Source: Polaribacter sp. Hel1_85
GTDB taxonomy: Bacteria > Bacteroidota > Bacteroidia > Flavobacteriales > Flavobacteriaceae
Length of the DNA: 64,000 bases
Direction of reading: 5' to 3'
Assembly (NCBI RefSeq): GCF_000766795.1
Contig: NZ_JPDS01000002.1
Coordinates: forward strand, 811,001 to 875,000
Below the pieces are notes generated by a model. That model was not told where the DNA came from and ran no database searches. It saw only the letters and a program-made list of their open reading frames with translations. Below, one piece after another: positions 1 to 8,228 of this stretch (position 1 is its first letter; each line of letters begins with the position of its first letter). The position numbers and the translations under genes are program-made.

Positions 1-1
1 A

Positions 2-1087
2 TATCCTCATCCAAAATGGGATTGGACAGATGTTGGGGAAAAATTTCCACTTGCTCAAATGGGAATTACTACAGAAGTAATAAAATGTGCAATTCCTAGT
101 AAGGATAATAAATATCCAGTAAAAGCGATGATGGTTGCTGGTACTAACATTACAAAATCAATTCCGGATAAAAAATTATTAGAAGAAGCAATAGATGAAC
201 TTGAGTTTATGGTTGTTTTAGACACTATGCCAATGGATGTTACTGGTTATGCAGATGTTGTTTTACCAGAATGTACGTATTTAGAGCGTTACGATGGTAT
301 TCGTTCTGCAACAAACAGAACGCCATCCATTGCTGTTAGAATACCTGCTGTAAAACCAAAATACGATTCTAAACCAGGTTGGTGGGTTGCCAAACAAATT
401 GGTGAGCGTATTGGTCTAGGTGATTTCTTTAAATATGATGATTATAAAGAAGTTATTGAATGGCAATTAGAAAAAATGGGAACTTCTTTAGAAGAAATGG
501 AAAAGATTGGAGTAAAACATTATCCGCGTAAATCTGGACCCATGTATTTAGTAGAAGGAGAACATCATGAGTTTCCTACTGATAGTGGAAAAATTGAATT
601 GTATTCTAAAGAATTAAAAAACCTTGGTTTTGATGCAATGCCACTTTATACAAAGCATCCTGAACCACCTCAAGGATTTTATAGATTAAATTATGGTAGA
701 TCTCCTATGCATACTTTTAGTAGAACTGCAAACAACCCTAATTTAAATGCTTTAAAAAGTGAAAACAATCTTTGGGTTAATCCTAAAGTTGCAAGAATAA
801 TTGGTTTAAAAACTGGGCAATCTGTTTGGTTAAGAAATCAAGATAAAATTACCTCAACATTTTCTATTAAAGTAAGGGTTACAGAACGTATTAGATGGGA
901 TTCTGTATATATGGTTCATGGTTTTGGCCATGACAATAAAAAGTTGAGTAGAGCTTTTGGTAAAGGTATTAATGATACACAAATGGTTACCAAAACAATG
1001 GTAGACCCAATAATGGGTGGAACTGGAATGCGTGGAAATTTTGTTGAAATTATAACAGAAGACCCACATAAAACTGAAGTGATATGA
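2..1087 (+). CDS. PsrA/PhsA-like molybdopterin oxidoreductase, catalytic subunit (C-terminal part)
   Basis: The frame is open from base 2, so the gene begins before the window; 361 residues are visible. It is the C-terminal portion of a bis-MGD molybdopterin oxidoreductase of the polysulfide/thiosulfate reductase branch. The last ~150 residues are the molybdopterin-dinucleotide-binding domain, with the typical HGFGHDNKKLSRAFGKG and GGTGMRGNFVEI stretches. The N-terminal Fe-S ligands and any Tat signal lie outside the window. The gene overlaps the next one by ATGA, and a four-cluster ferredoxin and an NrfD subunit follow, which is the PsrABC/PhsABC order. The direction of the reaction (polysulfide, thiosulfate or tetrathionate reduction, or oxidation of a sulfur compound) cannot be read from the sequence. 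Confidence 0.88.
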   Translation, partial: YPHPKWDWTDVGEKFPLAQMGITTEVIKCAIPSKDNKYPVKAMMVAGTNITKSIPDKKLLEEAIDELEFMVVLDTMPMDVTGYADVVLPECTYLERYDGIRSATNRTPSIAVRIPAVKPKYDSKPGWWVAKQIGERIGLGDFFKYDDYKEVIEWQLEKMGTSLEEMEKIGVKHYPRKSGPMYLVEGEHHEFPTDSGKIELYSKELKNLGFDAMPLYTKHPEPPQGFYRLNYGRSPMHTFSRTANNPNLNALKSENNLWVNPKVARIIGLKTGQSVWLRNQDKITSTFSIKVRVTERIRWDSVYMVHGFGHDNKKLSRAFGKGINDTQMVTKTMVDPIMGGTGMRGNFVEIITEDPHKTEVI

Positions 1088-1617
1088 GATACGCAATGGT
1101 AATAGACACATTAAAATGTGTTGGTTGTAGCGACTGTGTAGTTGCTTGTCAAACCGAAAATGATGTGCCAATTGGATATTGTAGAGATTGGATTACAGAA
1201 ACTGTAGATGGCACATATCCTAACATAATGTTAGAATTAAAATCTGAAAGATGTAATCACTGTGCAAATGCACCATGTGTTAGATGTTGCCCAACTGGAG
1301 CAAGTCATATTGTTGAAGGTGGTATTGTTTTAGTAACCGCAGAAGAATGTATTGGTTGTGGTGCTTGTATAGAATCTTGTCCTTACGACGCTCGTTATCA
1401 ACATCCAGATGGATATGTAGATAAATGTACTTTTTGTCATCATAGATTACAAAAAGGACAACTTCCTGCATGTGTTTCTGTATGTCCAACAAAGTGTATG
1501 TATTTTGGAGATTTAGACAACCCAAACAGTGAAGTGTCACTATTATTAAAAAATAGAAAACACAAAACATTAGCTCCAGAAGCTGGTACAGACCCACATG
1601 TATTTTACTTAACCTAA
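1084..1617 (+). CDS. PsrB/PhsB-like four-cluster [4Fe-4S] electron-transfer subunit
   Basis: This 177-aa ferredoxin-type subunit has four cysteine groups: C12/C15/C18/C22, C57/C60/C65/C69, C89/C92/C95/C99 and C115/C118/C130/C134. That is the DmsB/PsrB pattern, which passes electrons between the membrane quinone subunit and the molybdenum subunit. It starts inside the stop of the catalytic subunit (ATGA), so the two are translationally coupled, and its stop codon abuts the ATG of the NrfD gene. There is no signal peptide; family members are usually co-exported with the catalytic subunit. Confidence 0.93.
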   Translation: MRYAMVIDTLKCVGCSDCVVACQTENDVPIGYCRDWITETVDGTYPNIMLELKSERCNHCANAPCVRCCPTGASHIVEGGIVLVTAEECIGCGACIESCPYDARYQHPDGYVDKCTFCHHRLQKGQLPACVSVCPTKCMYFGDLDNPNSEVSLLLKNRKHKTLAPEAGTDPHVFYLT

Positions 1618-2586
1618 ATGAATATGATACAAGAAGAACTATTCACAAGTGGAAGAAATATTCCAAATATTGATCCCTCATTAGAAATTTGGCATTGGCC
1701 AATAGCAGTTTATTTATTTTTAGGTGGACTTGCAGCAGGAATATTATTTTTTGGTGCCTTAATCTATATTTTAGGCAAAGAAGATCAGTATCCAGCAGCT
1801 GTAAAAACAGCATCTATCATTCCTCCTATTGCTTTGTCTTTAGGTTTATTAGCTTTGGTTTATGATTTAACACACCCACTTTACACATGGCAATTATATA
1901 CTACTTTTAGAATTGAATCGCCAATGTCTTGGGGAGCTTGGGTTTTGTTAATTACAACTCCATTATCTTTTATTTGGACTTTCAGTTATTATAGAGAAGT
2001 CTATCCTAAACTAGAAGCTAAATTAAAAATGTTCAAACGTTTTAATTTTTTAAATTCATTTGAAAAATTTACAATAAAAAATAGAAAGAACATTGCATAT
2101 GCTTTAATTCCTTTAGCTTTAATTTTAGGAGTTTATACAGGTATTTTATTATCTGCTTTTAATGCAAGACCACTTTGGAACAATGCCATTCTAGGTCCAT
2201 TATTTTTAGTTTCTGGACTTTCTACAGGAGCAGCAGCAATTATTTTATTATCAAAAACAAAAGCAGAAAAACATCTATTTGGGAAAATAGATTTAGGTCT
2301 AATAATTATAGAATTAGCTTTAATTACTCACATGATTATGGGTTATTATGCAGGTTCTCAAGTACAGCTAGAAGCGATGCAATTATTAGTTAATGGTGAT
2401 TTTACCTTAATGTTCTTTGGCTTTGTGGTAATACTTGGACTGATAGTACCAGCAATTCTAGAATTGATTGAACTGATAGGCTTTAAAGTACCAGTTGTAG
2501 TACCAGCTTTATTAGTTATTTTAGGTGGACTTATTTTTAGATTTGTGATGATAGAAGCAGGACAGTTAACAAGATTTCTTTATTAA
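1618..2586 (+). CDS. NrfD/PsrC-like polytopic quinone-interacting membrane subunit
   Basis: This 322-aa protein has a short N-terminal cytosolic stretch and then about eight hydrophobic helices, beginning near residue 28. The first helix carries the GGLAAGILFF-type motif of NrfD/PsrC proteins. Family members anchor the Mo/Fe-S subunits and exchange electrons with menaquinone. The gene begins directly after the stop of the Fe-S subunit, completing a three-subunit PsrABC-like complex. NrfD was preferred over DmsC because of that N-terminal motif and the length. Confidence 0.9.
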   Translation: MNMIQEELFTSGRNIPNIDPSLEIWHWPIAVYLFLGGLAAGILFFGALIYILGKEDQYPAAVKTASIIPPIALSLGLLALVYDLTHPLYTWQLYTTFRIESPMSWGAWVLLITTPLSFIWTFSYYREVYPKLEAKLKMFKRFNFLNSFEKFTIKNRKNIAYALIPLALILGVYTGILLSAFNARPLWNNAILGPLFLVSGLSTGAAAIILLSKTKAEKHLFGKIDLGLIIIELALITHMIMGYYAGSQVQLEAMQLLVNGDFTLMFFGFVVILGLIVPAILELIELIGFKVPVVVPALLVILGGLIFRFVMIEAGQLTRFLY

Positions 2587-2597
2587 AACTAAATAAT

Positions 2598-3128
2598 ATG
2601 AATACAGAAAAAAGTACAAATAGTCATATTTATTGGAACCCATATTTTGGAGGTTTTTTACTTGGTATCATCATTATTTTTACCTTTTTTCTTACAGGAA
2701 GAGGATTAGGAGCAAGTGGTGCAATGAAAAGTAGTGTAGTTACAATTGTAGATAAAGTAGCCCCAACACATGCTGAAAATAACGCGTATTATAGTAAGTT
2801 TCTAAAAGAAGATGACACACCAATGAATACTTGGTTGGTTTTTGAAGCATTAGGAATACTAATTGGTGCCTTTATTTCTGGTGGTTTATCAGGTAGAATT
2901 AGCTGGAGAGTGCAACATTCTCCTAAAATAACAAGCAGACGTAGATTACTTTTTGCACTTGGGGGAGGTATTTTATTTGGTTTAGGTGCACAAATAGCTA
3001 GAGGTTGTACTAGTGGTGCAGCTTTAAGTGGTATGGCAGTATTATCATCTGGAGGATTTATAACCATGTTAGCCATTTTTGGTACTGGATATATTGTTGC
3101 TTATTTCTTTAGAAAAAATTGGATTTAA
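2598..3128 (+). CDS. YeeE/YedE-family sulfur transport protein, N-terminal half
   Basis: This 176-aa membrane protein has helices around residues 15-33, 80-98, 117-135 and 148-170 and the motif ARGCTSG, with Cys137 placed like the conserved pore cysteines of YeeE/YedE (TsuA) thiosulfate transporters. A full-length transporter is about twice this size. The next gene encodes the complementary half, so the two probably form one heterodimeric channel. The position right behind the Psr-like operon (11-bp gap) suggests sulfur-compound uptake or sulfane-sulfur transfer; the substrate is inferred. Confidence 0.85.
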   Translation: MNTEKSTNSHIYWNPYFGGFLLGIIIIFTFFLTGRGLGASGAMKSSVVTIVDKVAPTHAENNAYYSKFLKEDDTPMNTWLVFEALGILIGAFISGGLSGRISWRVQHSPKITSRRRLLFALGGGILFGLGAQIARGCTSGAALSGMAVLSSGGFITMLAIFGTGYIVAYFFRKNWI

Positions 3129-3145
3129 TTTATAAAACTTAAAAT

Positions 3146-3736
3146 ATGGAACTTTTAATTAATAGTGGTATTATTTCTTCTAATTGGGATAGTATCATTG
3201 CCATCTGTATAGGTATTGCTTTTGGATTTGTATTAGAATCTTCTGGGTTTTCATCTTCAAGAAAAATGGCAGGTGTATTCTATGGATACGATTTTGCAGT
3301 TTTAAAAGTATTTTTTACAGCTGCTGTAGTTGCCGTTATTGGAATCTATTATTTAGATTATTTAGGTTATGTAAATGTAGGTGAACTATATATTCATCCA
3401 ACGTATATTTGGGGTGCAATAATTGGTGGTGCAATTATGGGAATTGGTTTTGTGGCAGGAGGTTTTTGTCCTGGAACTAGTTTGTGTGGTGTAGCTATAG
3501 GTAAACTAGATGCATGGGTTTATGTGTTAGGTATCTTAATCGGAATTTTTATTTTCTCAGAATTGTATACTTTTATAGAACCAATTTATACCGGTTATTA
3601 TTTAGGAAATGTTACTTTAATAGACTCTTTTGATTGGAATCCTTATTGGACAATTTTCATTTTTTCTGTCATTGCAATTGTAGCTTTTGTTGTTGCAGAC
3701 TTTGTTAGAAAAAAAATAAAAAAAGTGTTCTATTAA
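3146..3736 (+). CDS. YeeE/YedE-family sulfur transport protein, C-terminal half
   Basis: This 196-aa polytopic membrane protein carries the family signature GGFCPGTSLCGVAIGK, with Cys108 and Cys114 in a re-entrant-type loop. In YeeE/YedE transporters such cysteines relay thiosulfate or persulfide sulfur. It lies 17 bp behind its partner half and 17 bp before the first EGGC-tailed rhodanese-like gene, so all are probably co-transcribed. It is not a frameshifted single gene: each half has its own start, soluble loops and clean stop. Confidence 0.87.
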   Translation: MELLINSGIISSNWDSIIAICIGIAFGFVLESSGFSSSRKMAGVFYGYDFAVLKVFFTAAVVAVIGIYYLDYLGYVNVGELYIHPTYIWGAIIGGAIMGIGFVAGGFCPGTSLCGVAIGKLDAWVYVLGILIGIFIFSELYTFIEPIYTGYYLGNVTLIDSFDWNPYWTIFIFSVIAIVAFVVADFVRKKIKKVFY

Positions 3737-3753
3737 TATAAAACAACAAAATT

Positions 3754-4410
3754 ATGGTTAAAAAAAGAATAGCAAAAATTTTATCTTTTAGATATGTAAT
3801 GATGGCAGCCATACTTGTTGTGCTTGCTGGTGGCTTGGTTTTATTACCTAAATATGAAAAAAGTGAAGGTATTCCTGCCGAACAATTGCTAAGCAATATA
3901 ATAAGTCTAGAAAGATATGTGTCTACGGATCAAATTTCAGAAAAAATAATTAGTCAAGATCCTTCATTTATTCTAATTGATGTTCGTAACGAGAAAAGCT
4001 ATAATACCTATACGCTACCAAATGCTATAAATATTCCTTTAAAAAATTTATTGGATGAAAAATTTGAAGCTTATTTAAATCAAGATCAATTTGATATTCT
4101 GTTTTTTTCTGATGATAATTTCTACGCAGATCAAGCTTGGGCTATTTGCAATCGATTAGAATACAAAAACTTACATGTTTTAAAAGGTGGAATAAATAAA
4201 TGGTTTACTACAATTATTAACCCACAAAAACCACTAGAAAATAGTGCTGCCAAAGAATTTGAATTATATACAACTAGAAAGGCTGCAAGTATGTTTTATG
4301 GAGTAGTTTACCCTGATCAAGCAAAAATAAAAAGCGTTGCTAAAAAAACACCTCGAAAAATAATTACCGTAAAAAAGAAAAAGAAAATGCCAACAGAAGG
4401 TGGTTGTTAA
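3754..4410 (+). CDS. Membrane-anchored rhodanese-fold protein, no catalytic Cys, C-terminal EGGC tail
   Basis: This 218-aa protein has a short basic N-terminus, one TM helix (about residues 9-29) and an exported rhodanese-like domain (residues ~50-150, with FILIDVRNEKSYN and the HVLKGGINKWF end). The active-site loop, normally CxxGxR, reads FFSDDNFYAD, so the catalytic Cys is replaced. The chain ends in a basic linker and KKKKKMPTEGGC. The next gene encodes the same tail on a diverged body. It may act as a scaffold or sulfur carrier using the terminal Cys rather than as a sulfurtransferase; that is inference. Confidence 0.85.
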   Translation: MVKKRIAKILSFRYVMMAAILVVLAGGLVLLPKYEKSEGIPAEQLLSNIISLERYVSTDQISEKIISQDPSFILIDVRNEKSYNTYTLPNAINIPLKNLLDEKFEAYLNQDQFDILFFSDDNFYADQAWAICNRLEYKNLHVLKGGINKWFTTIINPQKPLENSAAKEFELYTTRKAASMFYGVVYPDQAKIKSVAKKTPRKIITVKKKKKMPTEGGC

Positions 4411-4465
4411 TTTTAAATTGAAGTTATAGTCTAGCAAAACAGCTAAAAAATAATAGATCTAACAC

Positions 4466-5104
4466 ATGAAAGAACTAGAAAAAACAAAACGTATATCAAT
4501 AGCTTCTACGCTTTTTATATTGGTTGTATTAATTGGACTTCTTACTTACAAAAGGCCAAAAAATACCTATGCTTTAAATACAAAAAGCACACTTGAAAAC
4601 TTATCAAACAATAATTACTTTGCGAGTCTAAATGAAGTTAGTAACAAAGATTATGTATTGGTAGATATTAGAAGTGCTTATGAATTTGAAAAAGGTCATT
4701 TAGAAAATGCTATAAACATTCACACTCCAGATTTTTTAAATGAGGATAACTTATCCATTTTTAAAGAAATAAAAGAAACTAATAAAACAGTTATTTTATA
4801 TGGTAAAAACCCAGAAGAAGTAAACCTTCCTTTTTTGCTTTTATATCAATTAGGATATGATAATATGAAGCTTTTAACGGTTAAATTAGATTACTATCAA
4901 AATAAATTAATTACCAAAAATTGTGATGTTGAAATATCAAAAGCAGATGTTGCTGCTTTTATTAACGAATCCGTTAAAAAGCAAGCAGATGCAATGAAAA
5001 AAGCAAACATTAAAATAACTACAAAACCAAAAACTACAACTACTCCTAAAAAAGTAATTCCTATTAGAAAGAAAAAGAAAATGCCAACAGAGGGTGGCTG
5101 CTAA
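4466..5104 (+). CDS. Second membrane-anchored rhodanese-fold protein with EGGC tail
   Basis: This 212-aa protein has one TM helix (about residues 9-27) and a rhodanese-like domain (YVLVDIRSAYEFEKGHLENA, near residue 65). Its active-site loop reads VILYGKNPEE, again without Cys. A Lys/Thr/Pro-rich linker with a run of Thr then leads to RKKKKMPTEGGC at the very end. Outside the tail it is clearly diverged from the preceding protein. The last 12 codons of the two genes differ only at three synonymous third positions, so the tail is conserved as peptide. It lies 55 bp downstream of its relative and 66 bp before a Crp/Fnr gene. Confidence 0.85.
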   Translation: MKELEKTKRISIASTLFILVVLIGLLTYKRPKNTYALNTKSTLENLSNNNYFASLNEVSNKDYVLVDIRSAYEFEKGHLENAINIHTPDFLNEDNLSIFKEIKETNKTVILYGKNPEEVNLPFLLLYQLGYDNMKLLTVKLDYYQNKLITKNCDVEISKADVAAFINESVKKQADAMKKANIKITTKPKTTTTPKKVIPIRKKKKMPTEGGC

Positions 5105-5170
5105 TTTTTAAGAAAAATTTTTTTCATGGTTTAAATCATTTGAATTTTACTTGCTGTAAATCAAATTAAA

Positions 5171-5824
5171 ATGAAAAAAAGAATAGCTTTTTTAAAAGAA
5201 CAATTACACTTGCATTTCGATGCTGTTTTTGAAAAACCGCTAATTAATGAAATAGCAAAAAACGGAATCTATGCCACTTATGAGAAAAAAGATATTTTAA
5301 TAGATATTGGTGTAGAAACAACTCATATTCCATTAATTATAAATGGCCTTGTTAAAATCTCAAGAGACGACAGTCATGACCATGAAATACTACTTTACTA
5401 TTTAGAAGAAGGTGATACTTGTGCCATTTCTTTTATAAATTGTATTCATAGAAGTAAAAGCATGTTTAGAGCTACTGCAGAAGAAAAAATAGAGTGCATT
5501 ATGTTACCTGTTAATATAATTGAAGAGTGGATGGTTAAATATAAAACTTGGCGTGTTTTTATTATTGATAGTTACCATAACAGACTTGAAGAAATGCTGA
5601 GTGTTATAAAAGAATTAGCCTTTTTTAAACTTGAAAGTCGTCTGTACAAATATCTTGCTAATCAGGTTAAGTTTAAACACAGTAATGATTTGTTAATTAC
5701 CCATCAAGAAATTGCTAACGATTTTAACACCTCTAGAGTTGTCATCTCTCGTATTTTAAAAACACTTGAACAAAATGGAAAAATTAAACTTGATAGACGC
5801 AAAATACATGTCGAAATTTCATGA
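5171..5824 (+). CDS. Crp/Fnr-family transcriptional regulator (copy 1)
   Basis: This 217-aa protein has an N-terminal cNMP-binding-type beta-barrel (residues ~25-125), a long dimerisation helix and a C-terminal winged helix with the Crp-type TSRVVISRILKTLEQNGKI. It resembles the regulator at 9396-10058 closely (shared LIDIG...THIPLI.G and DTCAISF.NC). Both have Cys84 and Cys91 (CX6C) in the barrel. It lacks the N-terminal Fe-S cysteines of true Fnr. Its position between the Psr/YeeE operon and the double-rhodanese operon suggests that it controls sulfur genes; the palindromes at 6037-6118 are candidate operators. Confidence 0.92.
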   Translation: MKKRIAFLKEQLHLHFDAVFEKPLINEIAKNGIYATYEKKDILIDIGVETTHIPLIINGLVKISRDDSHDHEILLYYLEEGDTCAISFINCIHRSKSMFRATAEEKIECIMLPVNIIEEWMVKYKTWRVFIIDSYHNRLEEMLSVIKELAFFKLESRLYKYLANQVKFKHSNDLLITHQEIANDFNTSRVVISRILKTLEQNGKIKLDRRKIHVEIS

Positions 5825-6036
5825 AATTTATAGGCGTAAATTCTAAAATATGACGTTTTTAAAAGCTTCTTTTTTAACCTAATTACAACACAATTTTCGT
5901 TGTTAAATTTTTAAAAGAAAACCTACTTCAAAAAGTTTGTTTTTTGATTCATAAAAACAAAAAACAATAAAATAAAAACGCCTGTAAATAACTAATTATC
6001 ATTTATTTATGTTTTTTTAAAATTCAAATTCATCTT

Positions 6037-6069
6037 TGTAACATTTGTTACATAGTAATGTAACAAATG
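6037..6069. promoter_or_regulatory. Overlapping palindromes, candidate Crp/Fnr operator
   Basis: TGTAACATTTGTTACA (6037-6052) has 7-bp perfect arms. Bases 6042-6053 and 6058-6069 form a perfect 12-bp inverted repeat (CATTTGTTACAT / ATGTAACAAATG) around AGTA. The TGTAAC-N4-GTTACA geometry matches the 4-bp spacer of Fnr-type operators. It lies about 125-155 bp upstream of the double-rhodanese ATG and downstream of a Crp/Fnr gene. Confidence 0.6.
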
Positions 6070-6100
6070 ACACTGTATATACTTGTTATATATAAAACAA

Positions 6101-6118
6101 TTATGACAAAAATCATAA
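6101..6118. promoter_or_regulatory. Second dyad, candidate activator site
   Basis: TTATGA-CAAAAA-TCATAA is a perfect 6-bp dyad. Its centre (6109.5) is about 41 bp before the start predicted from the weak -7 box TAATTTTA at 6139-6146. That is the usual class II position for Crp/Fnr activators. Confidence 0.35.
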
Positions 6119-6192
6119 AAAATCTTCCTCATCGGTTATAATTTTAGTATCAATTAAGCAAGTAATATTTTTCAAATTTAAATTATAATACC

Positions 6193-7170
6193 ATGAAAAA
6201 ATCCTCATTTTTTTTAATTACAATTTTTATTTCTGCAACTGTTCTATTAAGCAGTTTCACAAATTTAGAGAACAATACTTTTAACCCTCCAAATGAATTT
6301 AAAACACTATTAAACTATCTTGAAAACAATGTTAATTATATAGAAAATGAACTGCCATTAATTATGGCAGACGAAGTAAAAAAGAATTATAAAAATTCTA
6401 AATATCATATTATAGATATTAGAGCTAATAGTTGGTTTGATTATGGTCATATTAAAAATGCAGCCAATGTAAAAGCAGAAAATCTACTTACCTATTTCGA
6501 AAACACGATTAAACCATCAGATTTCGATAAAATAGTGATGGTATGCTACTCTGGTCAATCAGCATCCTATTATGCAAGTTTATTAAGATTAGCTGGTTAT
6601 GATAACGTTTATAGCATGAAATGGGGAATGAGTTCTTGGAGAGAAGATTTCGCTAACAATTCTTGGAAGAAAAACGTTAAAAATGATTTTGCTTCAAAAA
6701 TAGAAACAATAGAAAAAGCAAAACCAGAATTAGGATCTCATCCTAATTTAAATACAGGTAAAACAGAAGCAAAAGACATTTTAAGAATACGATTAGAAAA
6801 ATTATTTGCGACACCTTACAAAGAGTTTATTATTAAATCTATAGATGTTTTCGAAAACCCAAACAATTATTATATAGTAAACTATTGGGATCAAGAAAAA
6901 TGCGAAGGTCACATCCCAGGAGCCCTTCATTACACTCCTAATGCATCATTATCAAAAGATTTATTAACACTTCCTACAGATGAAAAAATAGTAATCTATG
7001 AAGCTACAGGACAAAAAGCAGCATACATAGTAGCTTACTTAAATGTTTTAGGATACAACACTGGTAATTTAGCTTATGGGGAAAATAGCTTTATGAATAA
7101 AGTACTAAAAGAAAAAGGTAGAGATGCCTTTACCAAAAAAGAAATTAACATGTTCCCAGTAGTAGAATAA
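6193..7170 (+). CDS. Exported tandem-domain rhodanese (sulfurtransferase-like)
   Basis: This 325-aa protein has an N-terminal signal sequence (MKKSSFFLITIFISATVLLSS) and two rhodanese domains. Domain 1 (residues ~55-155) has an intact active-site loop, VCYSGQSASYY, with Cys118. Domain 2 (~220-315) reads IYEATGQKAAY and has no Cys, so only the first half should carry a persulfide. It is the first gene behind the palindrome-rich control region, followed by a lipoprotein relative and a porin. The likely role is periplasmic sulfane-sulfur transfer; the partner is unknown. Confidence 0.88.
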   Translation: MKKSSFFLITIFISATVLLSSFTNLENNTFNPPNEFKTLLNYLENNVNYIENELPLIMADEVKKNYKNSKYHIIDIRANSWFDYGHIKNAANVKAENLLTYFENTIKPSDFDKIVMVCYSGQSASYYASLLRLAGYDNVYSMKWGMSSWREDFANNSWKKNVKNDFASKIETIEKAKPELGSHPNLNTGKTEAKDILRIRLEKLFATPYKEFIIKSIDVFENPNNYYIVNYWDQEKCEGHIPGALHYTPNASLSKDLLTLPTDEKIVIYEATGQKAAYIVAYLNVLGYNTGNLAYGENSFMNKVLKEKGRDAFTKKEINMFPVVE

Positions 7171-7203
7171 CAACCAAATTATATAAAATTAAATATTCAA
7201 GTC

Positions 7204-8217
7204 ATGAAAAAATTATCTTTATTATTTCTAGGATTATTATTGATTCCTACATTATTCCTTACTTCTTGTGATAGAGGTGATGAGTTAGTAGATGATATTG
7301 TTGGTGTTACAACTCCAAAATTTACTCTAATGAAAGAGTATATGGTTAATAACAATTTAGATATCGACAAAATTCTTACAAACGTTGATGGACAAAAATT
7401 TGTAGTTGGAGCTCCTGCTGCTGCTGCAGATGTTGATGCTTTCCTTGATGGATATTACATTATGGATATTAGAAGTAGTGCCGACTTTTTAACAGCTCAT
7501 GTAAATGGAGCTATCAATGTTCCTTTTGCTGATATTTTAACAGAAGCTCCTAAAGCAGGAACAAAACCAATTCTTGTAGTATGCTATACTGGTCAAACAG
7601 CTTGTTATGGAACTGCTTTATTACGTATGTATGGATATCCTAAAACTCAAGCTTTAAAATGGGGAATGTCTGGTTGGAACCCTTCAACTGCAGGTTCATG
7701 GAACAATGCTATTACAGGAAACCCTGCAGCTACAAGTTCTAACTGGAGTTATAGTCCAGCTCCTTCAAATGTAACTTATGACGACCCAGAAATTACTACT
7801 TTATTAACAGATGGTAATGCAATTCTTAAAGAAAGAGTTGAAGCTATAGTAGCTTTAGGTTTTCAAGGTGTAAATGGTACAGATGTATTGAGTAACCCTG
7901 GTAACTATTTTATCAATAACTATTTTAGTGAAGCAGATTATTCAGGATTTGGTCATATCAATAGTGCTAATAGAATACTGCCGTTTACACTCGCTGACGA
8001 TACATATTTAAGTCTTGATCCTGATGCTAGTACTTTAGTTACTTATTGTTATACAGGGCAAACATCTGCTGTTTTAACTGCAACCTTAAGAGTGTTAGGA
8101 TACAATGGAGCTAGTTTAAAATTTGGAATGAATGGTTTGTACAACTCAAACCCTGTATGGGCATCTAACCAATGGAGTTCTTCTGTATCCAAGAATTACC
8201 CTACTTTCTCTAATTAA
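7204..8217 (+). CDS. Double-rhodanese lipoprotein
   Basis: This 337-aa protein has a signal peptide ending in a lipobox (FLTSC, Cys22) and two rhodanese domains. Both have active-site loops with Cys: VVCYTGQTACYG (Cys127) and TYCYTGQTSAVL (Cys282). Each is followed by the conserved LRxxGY..A.KxGM(S/N)G segment. It is related to the preceding protein but differs in lipid anchoring and in keeping the second catalytic Cys. Gaps are 33 bp upstream and 11 bp to the porin gene. It probably works at the cell envelope as a sulfurtransferase or sulfur carrier. Confidence 0.9.
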   Translation: MKKLSLLFLGLLLIPTLFLTSCDRGDELVDDIVGVTTPKFTLMKEYMVNNNLDIDKILTNVDGQKFVVGAPAAAADVDAFLDGYYIMDIRSSADFLTAHVNGAINVPFADILTEAPKAGTKPILVVCYTGQTACYGTALLRMYGYPKTQALKWGMSGWNPSTAGSWNNAITGNPAATSSNWSYSPAPSNVTYDDPEITTLLTDGNAILKERVEAIVALGFQGVNGTDVLSNPGNYFINNYFSEADYSGFGHINSANRILPFTLADDTYLSLDPDASTLVTYCYTGQTSAVLTATLRVLGYNGASLKFGMNGLYNSNPVWASNQWSSSVSKNYPTFSN

Positions 8218-8228
8218 ATATAATAATT

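Larger units (their letters stand above)
5825..6192. promoter_or_regulatory. 368-bp intergenic control region upstream of the double-rhodanese/porin operon
   Basis: There is no plausible gene here. The stretch is very AT-rich and its distal half contains the palindromes listed separately (6037-6069 and 6101-6118) and a weak -7-like box, TAATTTTA, at 6139-6146. The proximal part, just after the Crp/Fnr gene, shows T- and A-runs but no clear terminator hairpin. Confidence 0.6.

Noticed and set aside
854..1171. Antisense ORF over the Psr-like genes
   Set aside because: It overlaps two confident genes, including a Cys-rich ferredoxin frame, and its translation shows no domain.
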